This document shows positions 1-8,909 of a DNA stretch of 11,562 nt, one piece after another. A program made the position numbers and the translations under genes. Under the pieces are notes generated by a model. That model was not told the origin of the DNA and did no database searches. It saw nothing but the letters and a program-made list of their open reading frames with translations. The DNA is from Lobulomyces angularis. Taxonomy: Eukaryota; Chytridiomycota; Chytridiomycetes; Lobulomycetales; Lobulomycetaceae. Within the stretch, counting starts at the first letter, position 1, and every line of letters starts with the position of its first letter. Where the stretch lies: NCBI GenBank assembly GCA_027604685.1, contig JADHYX010000331.1:2469-14030 (forward strand). The letters run 5' to 3'.

Positions 1-22
1 AAAAAAAAAAAAAAAAAAAAAA
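1..22 (+). repeat. Poly(A) homopolymer tract at the window edge
   Basis: There are 22 consecutive A bases at the left end, read as T on the coding strand of the coiled-coil gene just past its stop or donor-like GTAAAC. Similar but shorter tracts recur between and within genes (for example 3010-3029, 6192-6209 and 9164-9181), so it is part of the general A/T homopolymer background. Confidence 0.8.
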
Positions 23-25
23 TGT

Positions 26-3000
26 TTACTTCACCAAGGTATTTAATTTGAAATTTTCAGTTGATCTGGAATATTAAAAAAAAAAAAAAAAATTAAATCA
101 AGTCAAAGAAAAAAAAAATTATAATACATGTTATTTTCCGGCTGACTTTCCTTCAGTTTGTCACCCAGACTTTTGTTAATCAACAAGACTTTTTTAAATT
201 TAGTCTTTAGTTCTTTAGAAAAATTTTTGTAAAACAATAATTCTTTTTCAAGATTTGAAACAGTCAAATCAGTTATTTCTTTTTTTTTTAAATTTTTTTT
301 ATCATTAATTTCTTCCTCCCCTCCTTTTTTTTCTTCTGTTGGATTTTCCTTTTCCAAACTAGTTTCATTTTTAAAATTTGCCGTTGTATTTTCAAATTTT
401 TTTAGTCTTGAGGCATACTTTTCTTCTTTAAGTTCCTGAAGTTTTTTTTTAAATTCTATTGCTTGACTAGCGCTTTCCTCTTTAACATTTTTGTTAAATT
501 TTACTAAATCCATAAAAATTTTTTTTATCTGCAATGTATTAAGTGATTCCTTATATAAAAAAAAAAGTTAAATATAAAAAATTTAAATTTAAAAGTTAAA
601 AAGTAATAGGTTAAAGAAAAAAAAAAAAAAAATACCAATTTAGAATCAATCTCAGTTTCATTTAATTTTTCTAACGAAAATAAAAATTTTTCTGGAATAT
701 CCTCGTAGTTAAACTTTTTATCACCTACACTATTATTTTTTGACAGTGGATTTGGTTTAGTCGAGGAGGTTTTTTCTCTCTTGGATATATGGTTTAAGTC
801 AACTTGTTGCTTGTCAAGTTTTCTTTTGTAATTTTCTATGTTTATATTTAATTTCTTATTAATTTTTTCTTTATCTTCCAGCTCTTTTTTTAAAAGAGAT
901 ATTTCCTTAATTTTTCTCGTCTCCAACTCATTATACTTTTCTGAATCTGTTTTTTTTTTTTTTAAAAATAAATGTACATACATTAAAATAAAATTAAAAA
1001 ATAAAAATAAAAAATACCTTCTTTTCCTTTTTTTTTTAACGCAGAGTTCATGCTTTGTAATTTTTCAACTAACTCTTGTGAACTTGAGTATTGAATCGTT
1101 AAATTTTCTTTTTCCTTTAAAGACTTTTCCAATTCTTTGACTTTAAGTTTTGATTTTGAAAACTTTTCACAAAAAATTAAAGTTTTAAAATAAAAAATAA
1201 AGAAAAACATAAAACCTGGGACTCAATTAACTTAATTTTTTTTTCAAATTCATCTCTAAGTTTTTCTTTTTCTTTTGTTTCTACAAATAAATTTTCCTTT
1301 AATTTTATGATATCTCTATTAGCAGCTTCAAGTTCCTTTTCAATTTTGTGAACCTTTTCCACATTGTCATGTTTCGCCTTTTCAAAATCCTTGTTTGTTC
1401 TACCCAACTCCTTAACTAATTCAACTTTAGCTTTTAATAAGGTAGTTAACTCCATGTTTGAGGTATTATTGTCATTTACGTTTTCTTTGAAAGTGTCAAG
1501 AGTGTTATCCTCAATTTTTATATTATTGATATCTGTATTTATGGCAAAATCACAATTTTCCAATATCTCAATATCCTTTTCAAAAAATTCTGTTTGAGAT
1601 TCTTCCTCCTCAAATTCAAAATCATTGATTTCACCAACGTCAAATTCTGTATCAATCAAGGCAGATAGTTTTCTATTACCAATATTTATATCAAATTCCA
1701 ATTTGCTTAAATTTGAAAATTTTGATGCTATAACATTAGCTTCCTTAATTTTAAGATTTGGTTTTTTGCTGTCATCTACTACATTTGCTTCTTTTACCAC
1801 CTCAGATTGAACGGTGGGAGTAGTGGATATATTTTTCATCTCCAGTGTCCTAAACAAAATTAAGTATAAAACAAAAAAGTTCGTTTTCAAAGTTTTTATT
1901 TTTTTACTTTGTTTGATCTTTTAGAAGGTTAATACAATTTTCTTTTTCTAAAATGACTTCATTTAAATCCTGAATCTTATTTAAATATTCACTTTTGTCA
2001 ACCTTAGTTAATTCATCCTTGTTTTTTAAATTTTCCAGATTTTCATAGTCAGCTATGGTTTTTTCTAAATTTTTTATTGTTTCATTCGCTTTGTTTAATG
2101 AATCTATGGCAGCTAAAATGTAATATAACATTTTAAGATATTATTCATACATTAGTTATATAAAAAAACTTTTCTCTTTTACCTGTTCCTTCCGTAGTAA
2201 TTTTCTTTACTTCTTCAAAAAGTAATTCAACCACTTTACTTTGTTTTGAATTTTCTAAAAAATTCAAATTTACATAAGTGATATCTTTTTCGTTTTCTAC
2301 TGTGTTTTCATTTTTTACTGTCCCCTTTTTGAGAGAATTACTTGATTTCTGCTGATTCAAGAAAAAAAAAAAAAAAATACATTTTAGAAAAAATAAAAAA
2401 AATTTACCTAAAATATATAAAAAAACAAAAAAAATATGTATTTAAAATTACTTTTATCTTTTCTTGCACTGGTAAAATTTTATTTTCGATTTCCAATTTT
2501 TCTACAATTAGAAAAGCTTCAATTTCACTTCCAAGTTTTTCATTCAAAATTCTTGGAAAAAAATAAATAAATTAGAATTTAATTTTTAATTAGGATAAAA
2601 AAAAAATAATATTTTAAGAAAAAAAAAAGGAACCTTGTAAAGATGGATTCAGTTGTACGTTGATTTTTATTCAGCAGGTCTATTATATCCTCAGAAGGTG
2701 TCACGGAGTTCTATTTTTTTCATTGTTAACAGTTAATTTTTTTTTGTATTTTAATTTTTTTTATACATCTCAAGATATTTAAGTTTTAAAAAAATTATAA
2801 AAAAAAAAAAGAAATACATTCAGTTCACAGAGAGCAACAGTAACCTCTTTTTGTTTTTTTGAACTGTATTTGAAAAAAACAATTGTTTTTGACAAATCAT
2901 TCTTATCGTTATTTACACCATCATTAAATCGTTCAATAGCATTTATTATAATACTAGAGCGAAAAAAGAAGAAAATAAAAATTAAAAAATAAAAGGAGAC

Positions 3001-3547
3001 AATAATCATTAAAAAAAAAAAAAAAAAAAGGTTTTAAAATGTAATTAAATTGCAATTTTTTTATTTACTTTGTTCCAGAAGTGAAGTCACTTACTGTTTC
3101 ATGTACACAATTTGAGAGCTTGTTTTTAGTCGAATTAAATAATTTTTTTTTTGTATTTGAAAGCACATCAAAACACTAAAAGAAAAAAAGAATAAATAAA
3201 AGAAAAAAAAAAAAAATGTAAAAACATCTTAAAAATAAAAAAAATTCAATTAAAATTTTTTTTACATTTTCACTTGAAATGTTCAATATTTCAATTTTGA
3301 CAGATTTAAATTCAGAATTGTTTAGTAAAGTTTTTAAAAAATAGTTAATAAACTCATTTAAAGTCTTATTCTTTTCTTTATTTTTTTTATTTATTAAAAA
3401 GTAGGTGCATGATTGATTTAAATAATTAAGATTGAATTCTTTTAATAGTTTTTTTGATCTGTTTTCGTTCGTAAAATCTTCTTTTTTGAATGTTTTATTT
3501 TTTTCTTTTTCATAGTATAAGAAGTTATTAGTATTTGAATCGCTCAT
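26..3547 (-). CDS. Long coiled-coil protein of unknown function, 12 exons
   Basis: Not recognised. Exons (minus strand): 3547-3266, 3175-3069, 2953-2818, 2710-2634, 2551-2452, 2351-2183, 2112-1908, 1849-1216, 1162-1018, 946-636, 528-128, 65-26. Every join keeps frame, giving 868 residues ending in TAA. The N-terminal third is Lys/Asn-rich without a visible domain. Heptad-like coiled coil is seen at roughly residues 290-355 and 490-685, with shorter stretches near 760-790 and 825-850. An acidic segment (FEFEEEESQTEFFEKDIEIL) lies near 436-455. There is no signal peptide or membrane segment. A cytoskeletal, Golgi or tether role would be typical of such proteins but is only a guess. The start is the first ATG of an open frame that continues 44 codons further upstream to an acceptor-like AG at 3680, so the N-terminus may be longer. 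At the 3' end, GTAAAC at 28-23 could be a donor to an exon outside the window. Two introns use AAG acceptors. The intron set is strong evidence; the ends are not. Confidence 0.8.
2352..2451 (-). other. Two intron-like modules abutting with no exon between (inside the coiled-coil gene)
   Basis: The coding frame stops at 2452 and resumes at 2351 in the same phase. The 100-nt gap splits exactly into two GT...AG units: 2451-2408 (44 nt, GTAATT to TTTTAG) and 2407-2352 (56 nt, GTAAAT to ATCAG). The internal junction reads TTTTAG|GTAAAT. It may be removed as one intron or in two consecutive reactions. The acceptor is also a NAGNAG tandem (CAGCAG, 2354-2349), so one glutamine could be optional. Confidence 0.6.
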
Positions 3548-3759
3548 TAAATTTAATAAACTTGAACTATTGGATTTAAGGGTTTTATAGGAAGGAATGA
3601 GGTTTTTGTCGGAGTCTAAAAAATAATTTTCTATTATCTTAATTTTTATTTTTTGAAAAAAAATATTTGGTATCTGCTTCTAAAGGTATACTAAAAATGT
3701 TATGTCAAGTTTTACTAAAAAAAAAATTATTGTTGCTTTTTTAATACAGAAATCTGCTC
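3548..3759 (-). other. Junction between the F-box/WD40 gene and the coiled-coil gene, probably partly coding
   Basis: These 212 bases hold no separate gene. From 3679 to 3548 the frame of the coiled-coil gene stays open for 44 codons (containing SDKNLIPSYKTLKSNSSSLL), preceded by TTTAG. The stretch is richer in C than surrounding non-coding DNA, so it probably belongs to the coiled-coil protein. A possible first exon starts at an ATG (3763-3761) that overlaps the TGA of the upstream gene. It would run to 3716 and be followed by a 36-nt GTAAAA...TTTAG intron, shorter than any other here. Which ATG is used cannot be settled from sequence alone. Confidence 0.5.
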
Positions 3760-5855
3760 TCATAGAAATTTTACTACAACTAACTCATTTTCAAAGCAGT
3801 TTTCACCTCTGAACGCCAGCACCAGTTTGTTGAAATCAAAATATAATTCAGTTATGGGACCTCTGCAAAAATTTATTTCATATTTGAATTTAAAATTTTC
3901 CCAATCCCAAACTAGAAGTAACTTTTTAGTTCCAAAAAAAAAATAAAAATGAAATTGTTACTTTCTAATGCACCACTCAAACCACCAAAACAAAGAAATT
4001 TATCATAGATAGCTAAACTTTTCAACCAACCTTTTGAATTTGAATTTGAAATAAAAGTGTTTTTGATTGATCCATTTTCTAAATCATACTGAAGAATAGT
4101 CTTATCTAAACTCGCGGAAAATAAATAATAATTTTTTATATTCGAATCATAATTGCTGACATCGGAACAGTAATCCTTATCATTTTTTTTTAAAGTAACT
4201 TTTAAATTCGTAATAATATCCTTATGCCCACTTAAGAACATTAGCAACTTATTTGTAAATATGTCCCATATCTAAAAATTTTGTTTAGATTAACTCTAAT
4301 TTTTAATGAAAAATAAAGAAAAATAAAACCTTGATAGTTTGGTCCAGCGAGGCAGTTGCCAAATATCTTTTTTTATCAATTAAAATCGCTATAACGATAT
4401 CGCTTTTATATCCAACTAACTCTTTTTCAAATACTAGCCTGTACTCATTCTTTGCTTCTAATGGTTCAGGCGTTTTTTTACTTTTTACAAAGCTTTTTTT
4501 GGTAGAGTTAGGATTTGATATTTTCTCGTTTAAATTTGCCTTCTTCATCAATCTAAATATTCTTTTACTTTTATTTTCATTTAAGTCGCATTTGCTTCTA
4601 GAATTTGACTCTGTATAATTTTTATCATTTGATGCAATTTCACTAAACTTGATTTCTTCCTTTCTTTTTATATCAAAAATTAAAATTTTTTTATCAAATC
4701 CAGTAGAAATCACTTTGTTGTCATCGCTTACCAAAACAGATGAAACTCCTTTTAAATGTGCAACTTTTTTATCAAGTAGTTTTCCAGTAATCAAATTCCA
4801 CATACAAATAACTCCTTTTTGATCACCAGTTACTAAAATATTTTCTCCATTGGTAGAGTAGTCAAGACATAAAATAGGAAAACCATGCCCATCTTCAGAT
4901 TTAAAATCAATTGTTGGTACCAGTGGAAACATTGATATTCCAGTATTTGTAATATCTATTTTGCCGAATGGTTGATCCAAAAATGGTGTACTGTGCGGAA
5001 TTTCAATTGAATATAATTTGTGCCTTCTACTACCCATAATAACATTATTTATGTTTACTTGCAAACTATAATTACAGTTAGGGAATTAATATAAAAGGTA
5101 ATACAACCTTGTTATAGAATCTCTTTCTTCAGCTATTTTGTAACTAAACGATAAAAAAAAAATTTATATTTACATTAAGGAAAAAAATAAAATAAAATAA
5201 AATACCTAGTTAATTCATACTTACCGGTTTCCAAATTACGTAAACTATTTTTAAAAAAAAAATAACAAAACTTCCAAAATTCAAAATGAAACTCTCTTTG
5301 GCCACTGTCATAATAGTAGTTAAATTTGTTAATTAAAAATTCTAATTCTTTGGGATCAAGCTTTGTAAAATTAACATTGCTTTCATCAAAAAAAAATTTT
5401 TTATATAAGACGTTTTGAATCTTGAGAAGGAAACGTCTAAAATTGCTGGATACCAAATTTAAAGTAAGTAACGTGATAGGACTCAAAAAACCGAAAATTT
5501 TTGCTGTAATACACTCATTGAAAGCAAAATTGTTCATTTTAAGTAGTGGTAAAAATATTTCATCACAAGATGCATTTATTGAACCTTCAGAAGTATCTGA
5601 AATAAAGTTTTCGCTGGAAGTAACATCCCTCAATGTAGTAGCAGAGGATGTTGATAATCTTAATGACAAATTGGATTTACTATTAACAAAATCTTTTAGA
5701 AAAAATGCGGTTTTTTTTTTTGTTTCATACAATTTGTTAAGTTTGTTAGATGTAACCCTAGAAAATCTTTTTGTACTTTCAGATAAAGTAAATTTTTTTG
5801 GAGCTAGAAGAGCAAAGGAACTTGTAGTAGTATTCATCGAAGCAACATCACTCAT
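3760..5855 (-). CDS. F-box/WD40-repeat protein (probable SCF ubiquitin-ligase substrate receptor)
   Basis: Exons 5855-5206, 5143-5108, 5065-4330, 4271-3962 and 3911-3760 join in frame to 627 residues ending in TGA. The four introns are 62, 42, 58 and 50 nt. Residues 1-105 are Ser/Thr-rich and probably disordered. An F-box fits residues about 110-150 (ECITAKIFGFLSPITLLTLN, then LVSSNFRRFL), the segment that in this family binds Skp1. From about 285 to the end come six or so WD40 blades, with signature ends MWN (317-319), IFD (358-360), IWD (475-477), QYD (535-537) and IWD (578-580). The last blade ends in ELVVVKFL, a natural propeller C-terminus. A charged insertion (about 370-440) separates two blades. 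By family knowledge the propeller recruits substrates for ubiquitylation. I cannot assign it to Cdc4, Met30 or another named type. It is divergent from the RAD7-like gene across 231 bp, and the coiled-coil gene lies downstream on the same strand. Sure of the class, not of the substrate. Confidence 0.9.
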
Positions 5856-6086
5856 TTAAAGCACAGTTAAAGAGGGTAAATGCTAAAAAAAAATTGTCAA
5901 GTTTAAACTCCGAAATTGTAATCTATTATTTGAAAATAAAATCAGAGAATCTTGTTTAAATCATCATTGTTGCCAGGTGTAGACCGTTCGCTAAGTTTTG
6001 AAGTAAAACATTTTGATTTTTACTTTTTTGGTGGAACAACAGCAATTCTTAAAAATTTTTTTTTTTTTCTTTTTCAGAAAATAATT
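5856..6086. promoter_or_regulatory. Divergent intergenic region shared by the F-box/WD40 and RAD7-like genes
   Basis: These 231 bases separate two start codons pointing away from each other, so both promoters must lie here or overlap neighbouring UTRs. I see no canonical TATA box. On the plus strand CAG|GTGTAG at 5974-5982 and a poly-T tract ending TTTTTCAG at 6077 could bound a 101-nt 5'-UTR intron (5977-6077) of the RAD7-like gene. No upstream in-frame ATG precedes it. Confidence 0.5.
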
Positions 6087-8138
6087 ATGAAGGCCAACTC
6101 AACACTAGGTTCAAAAAAATCTAGTGAAGACTTTTCATTGAACCTTTTTTTAGAGGTAAAAGGAGGTTTAAAAAGAAAATAAAATAAAATAAAAAAAAAA
6201 AAAAAAAAAGAATCGAAACAAAGGTTCAAAAGCTGGAATAGTTTTAAGAAAAAAAAAGAAAAAATTACAGTCTCTTCAAAATTATGCTTTGGAATGCATA
6301 AGTAACAACTTGGAAAAAATTTTCACTTTGATAAATTTTGAAAATGAAGAAAATATCTTTTTTCAACTGCCAGATCACTTGTTAAACGAGTTATTTGAAA
6401 GGGTTTTAATAAAATTTGATAAAATGAATAAGCATTTGTCTATGGAAGCGGTATCAATTATGAAGAATATAAATTTTTTTGTGAACCTTTCCAATAAAAA
6501 AAAATAAAATTTTGAAGTTTTAAAATTTTGCGATAACATTTTAGATTTCTTTGTTTTTAAAAACTGATGGAACTAAAAAATTAAGACTGGATAATCTTCA
6601 AAATCTTGGAACCCCGTTTTTTCGCTTATTAAATCCACATAAATGGACCGCCTTAAAATACTTTACAGTTAATCAACTTCAACTAACTGATTCGGTTTTA
6701 ATAGGTGATTTTTTGTTAGAGTTTAGGAATCCATGTTAATTTCAATTTTTAATTAACTTAATAGGATGCTTGAATGGAATGCATTCGTTAGAACAGTTTG
6801 AAGCAAGGTTTCTTTACTATTTATTTTTTACCTAATTAATTTAAATCCTCCATTTTTTAAGAGGAAATCAAAAATTAACAGAGAAAACACTTGTTAAACT
6901 CTCTAATAGTTGCCCAAATTTGAAGCACTTAAATTTGAATTTTACCTCTGTAAATGCAGCTGGATTAAGCCAGATACTAAAAAAATTAACAAATTTAAAT
7001 ACACTTAAGTTGGGACAAGTTGAAATTGGAGGTGAAACCTGTTGGAAATCACTATTTGCTGGAGAAAAAGAATTGAACACAAAAAAGAGGAAGTCAGATG
7101 TAGGCTCTTCTGTTGAAAATAGTAAAAAAAAAATTAAAAAAGAAACTACAACAGAAAATAAGAGCACCTCCTCAGAGGATATCAAAGGCTATAATTTTTT
7201 AAAGTTTACGAATTTAAAATTTCGTGAAACGCAGTTTGGCAGTAGTAGCTTGGAGTATATATTTAAAAGTTCCAACGAAACATTAGGTAACATGGAATTC
7301 AGCCATTTATTGAATATTTTTTTAAACCAGAAACATTGGATTTGATGTCAACTAATGTTTCCAATTTAAATCCTTTTTTTAATACCAGCCTTCCAAAATT
7401 AAAAAAACTTAATTTATCCTCTACAAACATAAAGTCTAGTATTCAACTTGAAACTTTGCTGAAAAAACTATTTGCAGAAAGTTTGGAGCTAAAGATTTTA
7501 ATATTAGGCTGTATTAAAGTTTTAAATGACCATTGCATAAATAAATTTAGTAAAAACATCTTAGGTTTTGTTTGCACTTTTTTTAACTTTTTGCTTCTGA
7601 TTATTAAATTTTTTTTTTTTTTTTTTTGCTTTAAATAAATAGGATTAGAAAAATTTTCTATTTATGGAAACCCACAGTTAAAGGATTTAACAACTTTTTT
7701 TAGAGAAATGTTTAACTCAAATAATTTGACCAGACTTGTTGAATTAAATTTTTCAAATTGTCAAAATATTAACTTTACATATTGTGAAGAAGAATTTTAT
7801 AATAAAATTGGAAGAGTAGAACCGGAGGAGGAAGATAAGAATAAAATCTATAATCTAAAGCATCTTGATTTGAGTGGAAATGTCAAAGTTGTTGACGAAG
7901 TTTTAGAAAATTTAATAGTAAAGTATTTCTTTAACTTAAAAAGATTGGATATAAGTAGTAGTAGGATTACAGATGTTGGTTTAAAAAATGCTCTTTTGGG
8001 GTTAAAAAAGTTATCGTGGATTAATATTGAAGGTTATCTTTAAAAATACAAGAAAATTTTTTGAATGGATATTACTATATAGGTTGCCGAGGCATCCCAT
8101 TGGACATAAGAAAAAATATTGATAAAATCTGGAACTAA
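6087..8138 (+). CDS. RAD7: RAD7-like leucine-rich-repeat DNA repair protein
   Basis: Exons 6087-6155, 6211-6480, 6545-6704, 6765-6807, 6862-7286, 7331-7564, 7643-8032 and 8083-8138 join in frame to 548 residues, close to the roughly 565 of yeast Rad7. The segment LQSLQNYALECISNNLEKI, then LFLKTDGTKKLRL, resembles the pre-LRR region of Rad7. AMN1-type leucine-rich repeats follow, for example CPNLKHLNLN, LEKFSIYGNPQLKDL, LKHLDLSGNVKVVD and LKRLDISSSRITDVGL. In yeast Rad7 works with the Swi2/Snf2 protein Rad16 in global-genome nucleotide excision repair, and in a cullin ligase with Elc1. Residues about 248-288 form a charged insertion within the repeats carrying KKRK and KKKIKK, a plausible bipartite nuclear signal. 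The fungal N-terminal SALT-x-FLR-type motif is not seen. The start is the first ATG after a CAG acceptor-like site. Another LRR_AMN1 protein is the main alternative; the Rad7 call rests on the segment before the repeats. Confidence 0.82.
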
Positions 8139-8461
8139 GTTAATATTCACCTTTTTTTTTTATTAATATTAATTTTCTCGAATCATTGTACAATATTCTT
8201 GAAAAGGTTTTTTTTGGTGAGAGCAATGTTTTTCGGCATTTTTTTAAAATAAAACCACCAGTAATAAATAAAAAAAAAAAGAATTTAGAATTATTTTAAT
8301 TTAAAGCTACTAATTTTTTATATATATTTGATAATGAAAAAGAATCCTTTTTTTAATTAAAATACAATTTTTTTTATTTTTTGTTTAACTACATATAATA
8401 CAATTGAGTGAGGGGGTATTTTTAATTTACAAATGAAAAGAAATTTTATTTGTGCTTAACA
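8139..8461. other. Convergent 3' intergenic region with poly(A)-signal-like hexamers
   Basis: This region lies between the TAA of the RAD7-like gene and the TGA of the small gene, which converge. It is A/T homopolymer with no ORF of note. AATAAA occurs on the plus strand near 8263-8269, about 125 bases after the RAD7-like stop. On the minus strand it occurs at 8450-8445, 12 bases after the small gene's stop. Both are candidate cleavage/polyadenylation signals, though such hexamers are common by chance in DNA this AT-rich. A GAGTGAGGGGGT patch (8405-8416) is the only G-rich spot. Confidence 0.45.
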
Positions 8462-8734
8462 TCACTTGAGTTGAAAAGACCCGCAGGGAGCATTTCCAAG
8501 TGAGGAAGAGTAGGCCACATTGAGCAAGTTGTTACTCTCATAGCTTATTGGGGCGGTAGATTCGACAGAGTAGGATTTAGAGGTGGATAGTAGTGGAGTT
8601 GCTTTAGGGATGTTGATGGGTTTGGAAGAGGCCGTTGGTTGAGAAGATTGGGTTTGGTTACTCATGGGAGTCTCCAAGTAGATTCTCTTGTTTTGGTAAT
8701 ATTCTGAGTGTGGAAAGATTTCGCAGCGAAGCAT
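8462..8734 (-). CDS. Small Ser/Thr-rich protein of unknown function (90 residues), probably highly expressed
   Basis: Not recognised. It is a single uninterrupted frame from ATG to TGA. Residues 1-22 (MLRCEIFPHSEYYQNKRIYL...) look structured. The rest is rich in Ser, Thr, Pro and Asn (TQSSQPTASSKPINIPKATP), with a C-terminal YSSSLGNAPCGSFQLK. There is no signal peptide, membrane helix or metal motif; two cysteines lie far apart (C4 and C84). Counting by hand, it is about 45% GC against very AT-rich neighbours, and C-ending codons (ATC, ACC, TCC, TAC, GCC, AAC) are common, whereas neighbouring genes prefer A/T endings. That pattern usually marks strong translational selection, or else recent acquisition. 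A TATA box about 100 bases upstream and an AATAAA 12 bases past the stop support a real, strongly transcribed gene. A non-coding RNA is possible but less likely given the codon pattern. Confidence 0.72.
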   Translation of the reverse strand: MLRCEIFPHSEYYQNKRIYLETPMSNQTQSSQPTASSKPINIPKATPLLSTSKSYSVESTAPISYESNNLLNVAYSSSLGNAPCGSFQLK

Positions 8735-8829
8735 GATTTTTTTTTGTAAAGAGTATCTTTTTTAGATTTTTTTTGTTATATCTTTTTTATTCTTTTTTTT
8801 GTTACAAATTTTTAAAAGAATATTTTTTA

Positions 8830-8851
8830 GTTGCTCTTTTATAAGAGTAAC
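8830..8851. repeat. Imperfect inverted repeat around the TATA box
   Basis: GTTGCTCTT and AAGAGTAAC form 9-bp arms matching at 8 of 9 positions around TTAT. The arms frame the TATAAAAG of the small gene. This could be a protein-binding palindrome or a coincidence. Confidence 0.45.
8836..8843 (-). promoter_or_regulatory. TATA box (TATAAAAG) for the small gene
   Basis: On the minus strand the octamer TATAAAAG lies 102 bases upstream of the ATG at 8734. It is a full consensus TATA element in a locally GC-richer setting, so it stands out from the AT background. Transcription starting about 30 bases downstream would leave a leader near 70 nt. It sits inside an imperfect inverted repeat. Confidence 0.6.
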
Positions 8852-8877
8852 TGTGCCATTTTTAAAGGTGTTTGGGT

Positions 8878-8893
8878 TTGATCAAGTGATCAA
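8878..8893. repeat. Perfect 7-bp inverted repeat with 2-bp spacer
   Basis: TTGATCA-AG-TGATCAA has perfect 7-bp arms with a 2-base spacer, 35 bases upstream of the TATA box relative to the small gene. The shape is typical of a site for a dimeric transcription factor. No factor can be named. Confidence 0.5.
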
Positions 8894-8909
8894 CATTAGC
8901 ATAGTTTTG

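Noticed and set aside
838..1140. Plus-strand open frame opposite the coiled-coil gene
   Set aside because: It is rich in Phe, Leu and Ser as expected from reading antisense to Lys/Glu codons. It crosses exon and intron boundaries of the minus-strand gene and has no family resemblance.
1364..1810. Two plus-strand frames opposite exon 1849-1216
   Set aside because: They are antisense shadows of a well-supported 211-codon exon, with a Ser/Phe-rich composition and no domain.
2779..2830. Hydrophobic Phe/Ile runs at ends of several minus-strand frames, looking like membrane segments
   Set aside because: They arise from translating T-rich intron sequence past donor sites (for example 2817 onward, 3265 onward and 1215 onward). 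They vanish once exons are joined.
5422..5859. Plus-strand 145-residue frame opposite the F-box exon
   Set aside because: It lies antisense to the F-box region, whose motif and joined exons are convincing. No independent motif is seen on the plus strand.
6192..6209. Long poly(A) tracts as retrotransposon tails
   Set aside because: Such tracts occur throughout, including inside introns, with no adjacent target-site duplication or reverse-transcriptase remnant.
6868..7185. Minus-strand 105-residue frame opposite the RAD7-like gene
   Set aside because: It is an antisense shadow of LRR exon 5, hydrophobic only because Lys/Asn codons reverse to Phe/Leu/Ile.
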